A stretch of 64,000 nt of DNA from Bacteroidaceae bacterium (GCA_017547165.1 JAFYQK010000025.1:248001-312000); one strand, 5' to 3'; numbered from the stretch's first letter, positions 53,559 to 62,272 are shown. The notes: generated from the sequence alone by a model not told the origin. A program made the numbers and translations.

Positions 53559-56500
53559 TTTCTTATTGGTTTTAGTTCTATATTAATATCAACTATAAAT
53601 GTATCATTTTCTACGCTGTTTATATATTTGTTAGTTCTTGAACCTAAATGATTATGAACAGCATTAAAAATCTTAATACAACCAGAATTTCCTTCCATTC
53701 TGGACCTTCCTCCTATAAACATTTTCTGTAAATTACTATTTATTTCTGATACTTTTTGCTGTAATATAGCCATGTCATAAGTATCTATTGGGTTTGTAAT
53801 TCTGATTTTAAGGAAGCCTTCATCTTCATCAATTACAATTTTGCAAGTATTGCCAACTTCGTGATGTTGTTCATAAAACAAGATATTATTTAGTATATCA
53901 TAAAACATATCATAAAGTGTTGTGAAATATCTACCATGAATCTCAGATAAACTATTAGTTTCAACCTCAGCTTTCAATATAGTTCTGTTGTTTCGGTTAA
54001 TAAAACTTAAACAAGTATCTATGACCTGTCTTATTGTAAAGTCAAAATCTATCGAATTGCTTCTATTAAACCATTTAGATACAACCTGAAAATCTTCTTG
54101 AATATTATTTACGCAACGTGTTACTGCATCATGAAACGGGGCCCACATCGGATTGTTCTTTGTTATAAAAAATGTTATATCTTTTTCTATAGAATGTAGA
54201 GCCTCAATCATCGTTTCTTGCACTTCTGTAAGATAATTTCTAATGTGAATAAGACATTTGTCTGTATGCTGCCATAATATATTTATCATTTCAGATATAA
54301 TCGCATCGTATGAATTTAACTCAGTCCTAGCCTGTAATTGCTTTATTCCTTCCCTAAAATGAACAATGTCGTAGTTAAAACTTGCATGTTGATTTTGAGA
54401 GTTCTCTTCTGTATAAACTTGCACATACTCATCTTTTATTTTGAATATGATACAATCGATTTGTTCTGAAAAAGATAGAAATCGTTCAACACATTGGACC
54501 GCAATATTTCCTTCTATGCCTAACATCTCTGGCCAATAATCATTGGGAGAATATTTTCCTCCTTTCTTGTTTGTTATTAAATTCTCTCCTTCAAAATGGT
54601 TACGTAACTGATTAACAAGTGTTCCATGCCTAATGCGAGTACTTAAATAATTGTCAAGCCCTGATTTTGGATTATATAGAAATTGATCTCTAACATGGAT
54701 GAATATTCGTTCCAATATGTCATATTGATAATCTATTTTTTCTTGATTCTTTTCATATTGTTCTGAAATGAAACTAATCTCATATCCCATAGACTTTAAG
54801 TTTTCAACCAATTGTTTGATGTCACTGTTTTGAATAATTTCTAATTCTGTAGATGCAGATTGTTCGTACATCTTGAATAATGTTTTTGCTTCATCAAGTT
54901 CATTATCCCTTATTGATTGGACATCAACATAAATTTTATTGTCGACAACTTGTTTGTTTAGAGCCAAAATTTGTTTATCACGCATTATAACAGATATCTC
55001 ATCTAAATACTTTCTATGCCCAAAGTAATTATATAGATTGGTGCATATATCGCTGCGCTCATCCATTACCTGTTCGATTGTCTTAAATTTTAACACATGC
55101 AGTGTTATCACTCTTTGACTAACAACATTTGAAAGAAAATATTCTTGTCTCTTGTCACCAGATATTTGTAATTCAGATGCTTTCTTAACCTCACAAAACC
55201 TTAAATATTGCTTATATGTTAAATATATGGTGTCAATCTCAACATTCATAGAATGATAAAAGATTGCTAACTCAAGAGGTATATGGAGGACTAATCTTTC
55301 GTGATCTTTTAAGATTTTATCAATACTTTCTTTTTTAACTTGGATTTCTGTAGAATTACAGTTTATTAAATGGTTAACATAAAATATGATAGCATCCTCA
55401 TACCTGTATTTTTCAACATAATAGTCGAATATATATGATGTGACAGGTCTGCTTAAAAATTGCAGAAACTCTCCATTTTTATAATCCGATATAATTTTCT
55501 GAGATACGTATTCCCAATTCTGTCCTCCAATTGAAAGTTCATAGCAATCGATTGACAAAGGATGGTTAATACTATCAAATATATCAGATAATATGGATTC
55601 TAACCCCAAACTATACAAATAGTGTTTCTTGCTTTCTTTATCTTTGTAGAAGGATGCATCTCCAATGTTTAGGTATGCTGAATACTTCCAGGTTTCATTG
55701 CATAGATTCCAAAGATTATTGTTTTCCAGTGCAACGATAGATGAATATAAATATCTAATTCCCTCTATATGAAATAGAGACTGACATATTCCTTTTATTT
55801 TTGTATAATGGTATGAAACATCACTGTCTGATGAATAAATATTATAAAGGTGGTACTTTATTTGTTGAATGATTGAATCATCCTTTTCTACTTCTAACTC
55901 ATTATGATTTAAGACTATACAACTTTTGATGTATATACATAGTATTTCTATATCAAGTGGGTTGAACTCAATATAATCCAAACTATTATCTACGACATAT
56001 TGGAAGTTCCTTGATAGATAATTTTTTAAGATTATTTGCCTATAAGCATCTTCTTTAGGCTTAGATTTAGAAATATTGTATAAAAAACATATTTTCCTGA
56101 GATATGGGTCTTCTACTATTGATAGAATTTCTTCTAAAAAGAACCTAAACTCTTCGTTTTGAATTGTATCTTTTTCTAGGTTGGGCAAATATATTATAAA
56201 ATTATTATACAAATCAATAATAGATGAATTCATATCAGTACAAAACCAAATACCTTCACTAACACCTTTATATGCAAAAAAATGAGCCTGCAAAATATTG
56301 TTAAAACAAGAGAAATCTCCAGTACCTTTATGAAATATCTTCTTCTCTATATCTGTTGTGTATTCCAAAGAACTTGTATGAAAAGCAGCATTACAAAACT
56401 TTTGAAATATTGCACTATTGTTTCTGTGAAAAAACTTATTATGGGTTTCTATAGCTTTTTGTACTCCATATTGTAGTCTGTCTATTTTAATTTCATAGGC

Positions 56501-56923
56501 AATTGCCCAAAATGAATAACTTATATCTTTATTAATCTTATTAAGTATTTTACGGGCGTCATCATAATTACCGGTAATAAAAGATGAGTCAACTTGTGCT
56601 TTATACTTGAGATATAAATTGATATCTTTACTATGCCTTTTTATCGCATACACCAATTTACCAATACAATCAATAGTTGAACTTTTAGGTAAGATTGGAG
56701 TTCTATATAAAGCTGTTTCATCCTTTCTTATTAGGTAAGACAAAGATAAAAGCCCTTTATAAGTAATGGGAATTCTAGAGTAAATATAATTTAACTCATA
56801 ATAGTTACAAATATTTAGAGCGTTATAAAGAATTTTTTTCTTATCACTATTATTTTGCTTTATTTGAGCTAAAATGCTATTTGCTTTTTTCTTATCTAGT
56901 TTTTTCAGAATAACATTATCCAT
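53555..56923 (-). CDS. dtcA: Detocs sensor histidine kinase DtcA
   Basis: 1122 residues, no membrane segments. The first ~680 residues are helical and repeat-like, with TPR-style periodicity (for example DDARKILNKINKDISYSFWA), fitting a cytosolic sensor. Around 725-800 lies the dimerisation region with STRIRHGTLVNQLRNHFEG; H766 is the likely phosphoacceptor. The C-terminus is a GHKL ATPase: N-box-like LYDMFYDILNNILFYEQ, FLKIRITNP, and GGRSRMEGNSG at 1071-1081. The sensed phage cue is unknown. Very AT-rich compared with the methylase genes of the same island. Confidence 0.82.
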   Translation of the reverse strand: MDNVILKKLDKKKANSILAQIKQNNSDKKKILYNALNICNYYELNYIYSRIPITYKGLLSLSYLIRKDETALYRTPILPKSSTIDCIGKLVYAIKRHSKDINLYLKYKAQVDSSFITGNYDDARKILNKINKDISYSFWAIAYEIKIDRLQYGVQKAIETHNKFFHRNNSAIFQKFCNAAFHTSSLEYTTDIEKKIFHKGTGDFSCFNNILQAHFFAYKGVSEGIWFCTDMNSSIIDLYNNFIIYLPNLEKDTIQNEEFRFFLEEILSIVEDPYLRKICFLYNISKSKPKEDAYRQIILKNYLSRNFQYVVDNSLDYIEFNPLDIEILCIYIKSCIVLNHNELEVEKDDSIIQQIKYHLYNIYSSDSDVSYHYTKIKGICQSLFHIEGIRYLYSSIVALENNNLWNLCNETWKYSAYLNIGDASFYKDKESKKHYLYSLGLESILSDIFDSINHPLSIDCYELSIGGQNWEYVSQKIISDYKNGEFLQFLSRPVTSYIFDYYVEKYRYEDAIIFYVNHLINCNSTEIQVKKESIDKILKDHERLVLHIPLELAIFYHSMNVEIDTIYLTYKQYLRFCEVKKASELQISGDKRQEYFLSNVVSQRVITLHVLKFKTIEQVMDERSDICTNLYNYFGHRKYLDEISVIMRDKQILALNKQVVDNKIYVDVQSIRDNELDEAKTLFKMYEQSASTELEIIQNSDIKQLVENLKSMGYEISFISEQYEKNQEKIDYQYDILERIFIHVRDQFLYNPKSGLDNYLSTRIRHGTLVNQLRNHFEGENLITNKKGGKYSPNDYWPEMLGIEGNIAVQCVERFLSFSEQIDCIIFKIKDEYVQVYTEENSQNQHASFNYDIVHFREGIKQLQARTELNSYDAIISEMINILWQHTDKCLIHIRNYLTEVQETMIEALHSIEKDITFFITKNNPMWAPFHDAVTRCVNNIQEDFQVVSKWFNRSNSIDFDFTIRQVIDTCLSFINRNNRTILKAEVETNSLSEIHGRYFTTLYDMFYDILNNILFYEQHHEVGNTCKIVIDEDEGFLKIRITNPIDTYDMAILQQKVSEINSNLQKMFIGGRSRMEGNSGCIKIFNAVHNHLGSRTNKYINSVENDTFIVDINIELKPIRK

Positions 56924-57075
56924 AGTATAAAATTCATTTATTAATACCTTTCAATAAGATAAAAAAGTAATAAAACTTACAAAATACGATAAAGTTCCAA
57001 ACATAAACATCCTTTAGATTTATTTTTCGCTGTACAATTGACGAAAACACATTCTCCCCAATATGTTACAAAAAA

Positions 57076-57690
57076 CTAATTCAATTTCAAACACTTTAAT
57101 TTTTCCATTAGCCTTCCGAACTCGGAATAGGTATATGTTCTATTACCAGTTTCTATTTCATCCATAGAGCGTTCGGCATTTACCACTGCCGTACTAAAAC
57201 TTCCACCATTCCGCTCAAAATAACTATGCAGCCCCTTGCACTTAATGAAGAAATCTGTTGTCTTCTGATATGCCACATCGCGATTCAAATCCTTAATCAA
57301 TGCCTCTTGGTCGGCATAGGGGCGTGAGGTATAACGGAAATAGTAGAGAAAGAACAGTTCGGTACAGCGGTGAGTCTCAAAGAACTCAACGTTGCAGTAT
57401 ATGCCTTTCTTCGGTTTATTGATGGGCTTGGCATACTTAGCTCTTAGCTTCTGGTATTGCGTACGCTCGGGTTCCGTGTCTTTGGTGTCCATATCGATGA
57501 CGCAAAAGATATGGCTGTAGCCCAAGGCTATTCCCTCTTCAATCTTTAGCTCAAGTTCTTTGATGCTGGTGTGCTTGGGGTAGTCGGGCTTGATGGTGAT
57601 GTTCTTGTACACATCGCACAGGGACTTGAAGTAATAGAACTCAGTAGGTCCCTCTCCTAAGATAAGTGCTGTTTGTCTTTGTTTACCCAT
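57076..57690 (-). CDS. RloB/AbiLii-like protein
   Basis: 204 residues. ALILGEGPTEFYYFKSL at 8-24 is the opening strand and acidic residue of a TOPRIM-like fold, and FCVIDMDTKD near 63 supplies the later D-x-D. The RloB family pairs with an AAA/ABC-type ATPase in phage-defence loci (RloAB, AbiL), where the ATPase is the sensor and the TOPRIM-like protein the likely nuclease. That is inferred from related systems. It begins 1 nt after the ATPase gene stop. Confidence 0.8.
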   Translation of the reverse strand: MGKQRQTALILGEGPTEFYYFKSLCDVYKNITIKPDYPKHTSIKELELKIEEGIALGYSHIFCVIDMDTKDTEPERTQYQKLRAKYAKPINKPKKGIYCNVEFFETHRCTELFFLYYFRYTSRPYADQEALIKDLNRDVAYQKTTDFFIKCKGLHSYFERNGGSFSTAVVNAERSMDEIETGNRTYTYSEFGRLMEKLKCLKLN

Positions 57691-57691
57691 A

Positions 57692-58972
57692 TCAGTCCTC
57701 CAAGTTTATAAAGATACTTCCCAGTTCTGGCTTTGCACCCAATCGACCTATGCGATAGGAGTTGTAAAGCGACAGATTCTTGTGCAGACCGAAGGAGTCG
57801 CCACGGGCATATTCAGAAGAAGCGGTCTCTTTGTTCTTCTCTACGAACCACACCACGCCACGATTCTCATTGATAAGGTCTTGAGAGAGAAGGGTGGTCT
57901 CTTGGCTGGTGATGATGAGTTGCGACTTCTCGGAGTTGAAGATGAAGACATTGAGGTAATAGAACAGGAGGTCGTTGTGAAGGTCTTCGCCCAACTCGTC
58001 AAGGAAATAGACGTGGGGACTCGTTATCATATTGTACAAGGCCTCCAAGATGCGGATGTACTTTTGTGTACCCTTTGACTGCCATCTGAGGGGGATGTCG
58101 AAATCGCCATTGTCTGAATGGTTCAAGAAGGTGATGGAATCAGTGGTTGGCTTCAAAAGCACATCTTTCATCTCCTCTGGGATATTTTCTTTCTGGATGC
58201 GCTCGCGGAAATCGTTGGGTACAAATCGGTCTTCTACAACAGGACGATACTCCAGAATGTTTAAGTCGGCTTTCTGAAGCATCGTATTATAGAACTTACG
58301 CTTTTTAGGATGATTGTATGCATCCTTTAAAATCTCAACAATTCCTTTGTCTTCGTCGCCATCAATGTCGTGGTAGTTGGTCATAATCCAACCATGCAGT
58401 TCCTTGAATGGGGCTATGTCTTCCGTCAATGCGTTCTTTCTGCAAACGGAAAGTACGCTATGGTTATTCAGTGTGTGCTCCCTAATGCTGTCTTGGGTCT
58501 TTGGCTGAAGCTTTAGGCTTGGTCCGAACTTAATATCTGCCTGCACATTATCATCGACAAAAGTACGTTCGTAGAAGAGTACTTTTGATTTATTGGGATA
58601 ATAGTTTAGGACTTCGTTTAGAATGTACTTTTCATTGAACTTTACGTCGTAATCATATCTAATGCTATTGGCATAGAACGATACATGCATCTCAATGGGC
58701 TCGTCTTTTGTCAAGATAAAAGGAATGCTACCACTAATCTTTTTAGTGGCATCATATCTTGACTGAATTAATATGTGAAATATTTCGTCCATAGCAATCA
58801 GCATATTTGATTTGCCCGAAGCATTAGAGCCATAAAGAATGCCTAACTTATACAGGAATACATTTTCGGAAACCTCTGTCACCAATTCCGATGCTGGTCC
58901 TTTGGCTATGAAACTCAACTCTTGTTTGTCACGAATGGAAAGGTAATTCTTTACCCAAAACTCTCGTATCAT
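57692..58972 (-). CDS. AAA/ABC-type ATPase, RloA/AbiLi-like
   Basis: 426 residues. It begins MIREFWVKNYLSIRDKQELSF, the usual opening of OLD/RloA-type ATPases. Walker A is LYGSNASGKSNMLIAM near residue 47. The ABC-like signature region is RWQSKGTQKYIRILEAL near 305, and Walker B with its catalytic Glu is VYFLDELGEDLHNDL near 330. The D-loop His is replaced by IITSQETTLLS near 358. Together with the RloB-like gene it forms an AbiL-type abortive infection pair under its own consensus promoter. Confidence 0.83.
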   Translation of the reverse strand: MIREFWVKNYLSIRDKQELSFIAKGPASELVTEVSENVFLYKLGILYGSNASGKSNMLIAMDEIFHILIQSRYDATKKISGSIPFILTKDEPIEMHVSFYANSIRYDYDVKFNEKYILNEVLNYYPNKSKVLFYERTFVDDNVQADIKFGPSLKLQPKTQDSIREHTLNNHSVLSVCRKNALTEDIAPFKELHGWIMTNYHDIDGDEDKGIVEILKDAYNHPKKRKFYNTMLQKADLNILEYRPVVEDRFVPNDFRERIQKENIPEEMKDVLLKPTTDSITFLNHSDNGDFDIPLRWQSKGTQKYIRILEALYNMITSPHVYFLDELGEDLHNDLLFYYLNVFIFNSEKSQLIITSQETTLLSQDLINENRGVVWFVEKNKETASSEYARGDSFGLHKNLSLYNSYRIGRLGAKPELGSIFINLED

Positions 58973-59006
58973 ATGTTTTGTTTTGCTTAAATCCGTAATT
59001 CTTCTA

Positions 59007-59037
59007 CAAAAATAAGGAAAATATCCGTGGATGCCAA
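59007..59037 (-). promoter_or_regulatory. Promoter of the AbiL-type pair
   Basis: Minus strand TTG (59035-59037), 20 nt, TATTTTTG (59007-59014), 35 nt before the ATPase start. Confidence 0.7.
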
Positions 59038-59219
59038 GATATTTTGCTTGTTTTTGAAGTTTAGTTACGTTTTTGGTGCAAATGGGTGATGTTTTCGGTT
59101 TCTATGTTCTTTCGTATTGGCAGAAGAAGAAACGCCAGAGGAAGATACTTGAAAATAATAGTTGGTATTTTCATAACCTAACATATTTCGGTGAGCACTG
59201 AACGGGTGAAACTCAAAGT

Positions 59220-59309
59220 TCAAACTTCGAACTCCGAAATGCGCCAAATAGAAGCATAGAAGCAATGCCAAAAGCCTTGGGCATTAAGGTCAGGGTAGAG
59301 ATAGTTTAG
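59220..59309 (+). pseudogene. Remnant of an XRE-type regulator C-terminus
   Basis: The frame ending at TAG 59307-59309 reads NRSIEAMPKALGIKVRVEIV, which fits the end of HTH_XRE proteins (…SIEAMAKALGxKVxIxIV). No start or HTH part is preserved. The rest of 59040-59700 has no gene; CAACAAGCA-type segments at 59342 and 59567 look like two decayed copies of one another. Confidence 0.55.
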
Positions 59310-59388
59310 ATCTTCCAAATCCTGCACCCAAACTAAGCGCGGCAACAAGCACGTTTACATCACCACCCCGATGTGAGCCTATTAACAA

Positions 59389-59428
59389 AATGGAGAGAAC
59401 CGATGCCTGTGCCGGTTCTCTCCATTTC
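59389..59428. terminator. Perfect-stem intrinsic terminator in the island's right part
   Basis: AATGGAGAGAACCG (59389-59402) pairs perfectly with CGGTTCTCTCCATT (59413-59426), followed by a T-rich tail on the plus strand and preceded by A residues, so it can work both ways. No complete gene lies next to it. Confidence 0.75.
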
Positions 59429-59703
59429 TTGAATAGTCGAGTTCTCTACTTTCGCATCAATCTGATGAACCATTCATCCTGTTGTGCAACGTAGGCAAAA
59501 CTCTCGGTTTCTTATCGGTAACTCTGTTTCTATTGATTTCTCGGCTAAGAATAGTTTCCCAATGCAACAAGCATGCCTACATCAACATTCGCATGGAGGT
59601 GGGGTAGGGGGAGCATGGTTCTTAAAGGGGTAATGCTCGTTTTATTTTGGGGATATTTCCGAAAAAAAAGGTTATGCCGTTAGGAGGAACGGGCAAAAGT
59701 CAG

Positions 59704-59711
59704 TATCTTTG
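59704..59711 (+). promoter_or_regulatory. -7 element (TATCTTTG) now driving the ybaK-like gene
   Basis: TATCTTTG 18 nt before the ATG at 59730; TTA at 59680-59682 could serve as a weak -33 with 21 nt spacing. It differs from the promoter at the left repeat, so the inserted element supplied a new promoter. Confidence 0.55.
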
Positions 59712-59729
59712 AGGCATAAAAAGAAATAT

Positions 59730-60254
59730 ATGACACGAGAAGAAAGCGTACTGACATATTTGCGCGAGCACGACATAGCATTCACTAACTATAACCACCC
59801 AGATGGAAAAACTATTGAGGAGGCCAAGCGTTGGTGGAAGGATGACGGGAGCGTGCATTGCAAGAACATATTCCTGCGTAACCACAAAGGAAACCGCCAT
59901 TATCTTGTGTGTTACCATTGCGACCACAATCTGGACATACGCAGTCTGGAGCACCGACTCAAGGCAGCCCTCCAGAGTCGAGGCCTTCCGGCACCAGGCA
60001 AGCTCTCCTTCGCCTCGCCCGAACGCATGATGCGCTACTTGGGGTTGGAACCCGGAAGCGTTTCCCCCTTCGGACTCATTAACGACCATGAGCACCATGT
60101 CCACCTCTTCCTCGATTCCTCTCTGCAGGAGGCCCAGACATTGAGTTTTCATCCCAACGATTGCCGTGGTACGGTGGTGATTGCTAAGGACGACTTTGAA
60201 CAATACCTATCTATTGTGGGCAATACATACGAATATATTGAACTCTATGATTAA
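59730..60254 (+). CDS. YbaK/ProX-type aminoacyl-tRNA deacylase
   Basis: 174 residues, single-domain YbaK/EbsC fold. Family features: RWWKDDGSVHCKNIFLRNHKGNRHYLV near 35-60, with the conserved Lys of the active site in HCKNIFL, and GLEPGSVSPFGLIND near 115-130. The related ProXp/PrdX proteins remove mischarged alanine from tRNA-Pro; exact substrate here is inference. The start at 59730 sits one base inside the 61-bp repeat. Codons 1-20 are duplicated at 45514, so this gene was the target of the island. It overlaps the next gene by 8 nt. Confidence 0.88.
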   Translation: MTREESVLTYLREHDIAFTNYNHPDGKTIEEAKRWWKDDGSVHCKNIFLRNHKGNRHYLVCYHCDHNLDIRSLEHRLKAALQSRGLPAPGKLSFASPERMMRYLGLEPGSVSPFGLINDHEHHVHLFLDSSLQEAQTLSFHPNDCRGTVVIAKDDFEQYLSIVGNTYEYIELYD

Positions 60255-61275
60255 GCACATCATTTTCGACCTAGGAGGCGTGCTGATAGACCTTGATATG
60301 CCCCGTTGTCTGGAGAGTTTCCGTGCTCTAGGTGCTGACCCTTCGGCATTGTTGCTACCATCTGCTGAACCCAATCAGCAGGGTAGAGCAAAGGCCACTC
60401 TGTGCGATGGATTGGTGGCAAATGGTGCCATGGATCTTTACCAAACAGGCGATATCACTACAGAACAATTTGTTGCCGACATTCAGAGATATTGTGTGCC
60501 AGGCACCACCGCTGACCAAGTTCTTGAGGCTTGGAACGATTGCCTGCTTACCATACCCGCATACAAGCTCGAATTCATCAAGTCACTTCGTGCTCAAGGC
60601 TATTCTGTGCATCTCCTCTCCAATACCAACGAGGCACACTGGATCCACATTGCCCAGAAGCATTTCGAAGGCAGGACAGAGGATTATTTCGACACCCTCT
60701 TCCTCTCGCAAGAGATGCATATGTCAAAACCCAACGACGACATATTCCATGCCGTGCTCGACAGACTTGGTGCCCAACCAAGCGAGTGCCTCTTCATTGA
60801 CGATGCCCAAGCTAATGTAGATGCTGCCCGAGCATTGGGCTATCAGGTCTACAAGGCACCGATTAAATATGATTATCGCACTGAAATCAACGAATTTCTT
60901 AATTCTATGACATATACAAGCACTATCACCGTAGAGGATAAACATTTGGCCTGCACCATCGGAAGCGGCGACCTCCACGTGCTGGCCACTCCCATGATGG
61001 TGGCACTGATGGAGAATGCCGCCATGTTATGTATCCAGCCCGAACTTGCCGAAGGCGAATCCACCGTTGGTAGCATGGTAGGCGTGTCGCACATCAAACC
61101 AACTGCCCTGGGCAAGAAGGTCAGTGCCAAGGCCACATTGCTATCTCGCGAAGGTCGTAAACTCACCTTCCATGTGGAGGCGCACGATGAGGAAGGCCTC
61201 ATTGGCGAAGGAGAGCATGTGCGATACATTATCAACAAGGAGAAATTCTTATTAAAGGTGAAATCGGAAAAGTGA
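60247..61275 (+). CDS. HAD phosphatase fused to a hotdog thioesterase
   Basis: 342 residues from MIKHIIFDLGGVLIDLD at 60247; an upstream in-frame ATG lies within the previous gene. Residues 1-220 form a HAD-IA hydrolase: motif I FDLGGVLID, motif II LLSNTN, Lys in MSKPNDDIF, motif IV FIDDAQANVDAA. At residue 221 an internal Met begins MTYTSTITVEDKHLA, the usual start of a separate thioesterase, with GSGDLHVLATPMMVALMENAA and VSHIKPTALGKKV (FlK-like hotdog fold). No stop lies between them. It may be a true fusion or allow internal starts. Confidence 0.85.
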   Translation: MIKHIIFDLGGVLIDLDMPRCLESFRALGADPSALLLPSAEPNQQGRAKATLCDGLVANGAMDLYQTGDITTEQFVADIQRYCVPGTTADQVLEAWNDCLLTIPAYKLEFIKSLRAQGYSVHLLSNTNEAHWIHIAQKHFEGRTEDYFDTLFLSQEMHMSKPNDDIFHAVLDRLGAQPSECLFIDDAQANVDAARALGYQVYKAPIKYDYRTEINEFLNSMTYTSTITVEDKHLACTIGSGDLHVLATPMMVALMENAAMLCIQPELAEGESTVGSMVGVSHIKPTALGKKVSAKATLLSREGRKLTFHVEAHDEEGLIGEGEHVRYIINKEKFLLKVKSEK

Positions 61276-61359
61276 AATCAGAAAACTGTTGAAAAGTGAA
61301 AACAGAAAACTCTTATTACTCCGAATAACCTTTCCGTTTTCCGTTTTCACCTTTCCGTT
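61255..61359. repeat. GAAAAGTGAAAAC repeat cluster
   Basis: Three direct units (GGTGAAATCGGAAA, AGTGAAATCAGAAAAC, AGTGAAAACAGAAAAC) face an inverted unit CCTTTCCGTTTTCACCTTTCC. This is the same core as at 11908-12030, also with a direct-plus-inverted layout. It overlaps the 3' end of the fusion gene and could end its transcript as a hairpin. Confidence 0.7.
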
Positions 61360-61373
61360 AAAAAATAAATACT

Positions 61374-61649
61374 ATGTTACGATTAAATTGTTTTTTCCAG
61401 GCCAATGAAGGTCGTTATGATGAGGCTTTACAGGCAGCAATGGCACTCACCGCTAAGAGTCAGTCACATCAGGGATGCAAGGCCTACGACGTGTTCGAGA
61501 GTGCTACCCGTCCCGATGTCTTCATGTTCTGCGAGACATGGGAAGATCAGGCCTCGCTCGATTTGCACGAGCAGACCCCCGAGTTCGCCCTCTATGCAGG
61601 TATCTTGATGGATTGCGGACAGTTAAAGATTGAAAAGTTTGAGGTGTGA
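61374..61649 (+). CDS. Antibiotic biosynthesis monooxygenase (ABM) domain protein
   Basis: 91 residues, one ferredoxin-like ABM domain. ALTAKSQSHQGCKAYDVFES and the VFMFCETWEDQASLDLHEQTPEF segment are typical of the YgiN-like quinol monooxygenase group. The substrate is unknown. It overlaps the next gene by 4 nt (ATGA). Confidence 0.8.
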   Translation: MLRLNCFFQANEGRYDEALQAAMALTAKSQSHQGCKAYDVFESATRPDVFMFCETWEDQASLDLHEQTPEFALYAGILMDCGQLKIEKFEV

Positions 61650-62272
61650 TGATGGACGTCCGTTTTGAGCACGGCAACAGCTGGACACATTTGGCTGGTG
61701 TTGTGTTTGCATTGAGTTGCATCTGGTTGATATGGCCGGCAACGGCACAGGGATGGCAGATGTCCTTTGGCGTTATATTCTTCATCGTGGGCATGTTTTT
61801 GATGTTCCTGTCAAGTACCGTCTATCACATGTTGCCACCTGGCAAGGTGAAGAATGCCTTTCGCAAGTGCGACCACATCAGCATCTACGTCATGATAGCC
61901 TGCTCTTATACCCCCATTGCAATTGGTGTCGTGGGCGGTTGGCAAGGTTGGCTGGTGTTCGGTCTGCAATGGGCATTTGTAATTGCCGGAGTGGTCTACA
62001 AACTCATAGCCTTGGGCAAGTATCCACGCCTCTCTTTGGGTCTGTACCTCTTCATGGGATGGAGCGGTTTGTTCATAGCCGACAGCGTGTATCAGCGTCT
62101 CTCCGTGTTGTCCATAGCCGGCATCTTGGCCGAGGGACTGTTCTACACCGCTGGCACCTATTTCTTTGCACACGATGACCGTCCTCATTATCATGCCATC
62201 TGGCACATCTTCGTTCTTCTCGGTGCCATGGCCCACTTCTCTGCCGTACTATGCATCGTGATGGGATGGTAG
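61646..62272 (+). CDS. Hemolysin III / PAQR family membrane protein
   Basis: 208 residues with seven hydrophobic segments. PAQR markers: FEHGNSWTHLAGVV near the N-terminus, SSTVYHMLPPGK near residue 52, CDHISIYVMIACSYTP near 75, and HAIWHIFVLLGAMAHFSAV at the C-terminus, containing the metal-binding His residues. The family is named for hemolysis but may act as a membrane hydrolase or regulator. Three Met codons lie at the start; the first overlaps the ABM gene. Confidence 0.88.
   Translation: MMMDVRFEHGNSWTHLAGVVFALSCIWLIWPATAQGWQMSFGVIFFIVGMFLMFLSSTVYHMLPPGKVKNAFRKCDHISIYVMIACSYTPIAIGVVGGWQGWLVFGLQWAFVIAGVVYKLIALGKYPRLSLGLYLFMGWSGLFIADSVYQRLSVLSIAGILAEGLFYTAGTYFFAHDDRPHYHAIWHIFVLLGAMAHFSAVLCIVMGW

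Larger units (their letters stand above)
45513..59789. mobile_element. Defence island bounded by 61-bp direct repeats
   Basis: The 61 bp at 45513-45573 and 59729-59789 are identical and cover codons 1-20 of the ybaK-like gene at 59730-60254. The 14.2 kb between them hold a transposase fragment, a structured RNA, a methyltransferase/helicase pair, a Detocs-type operon, an AbiL-type pair and regulator debris. This is the layout left when an element enters the 5' end of a gene and brings a replacement 5' end. No integrase or recombinase gene is visible, so the element is either decayed or moved by another element's enzymes. Confidence 0.75.

Noticed and set aside
59065-59271. 68-codon minus-strand frame upstream of the AbiL-type pair
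   Set aside because: No recognisable domain and it overlaps the XRE remnant read on the other strand.
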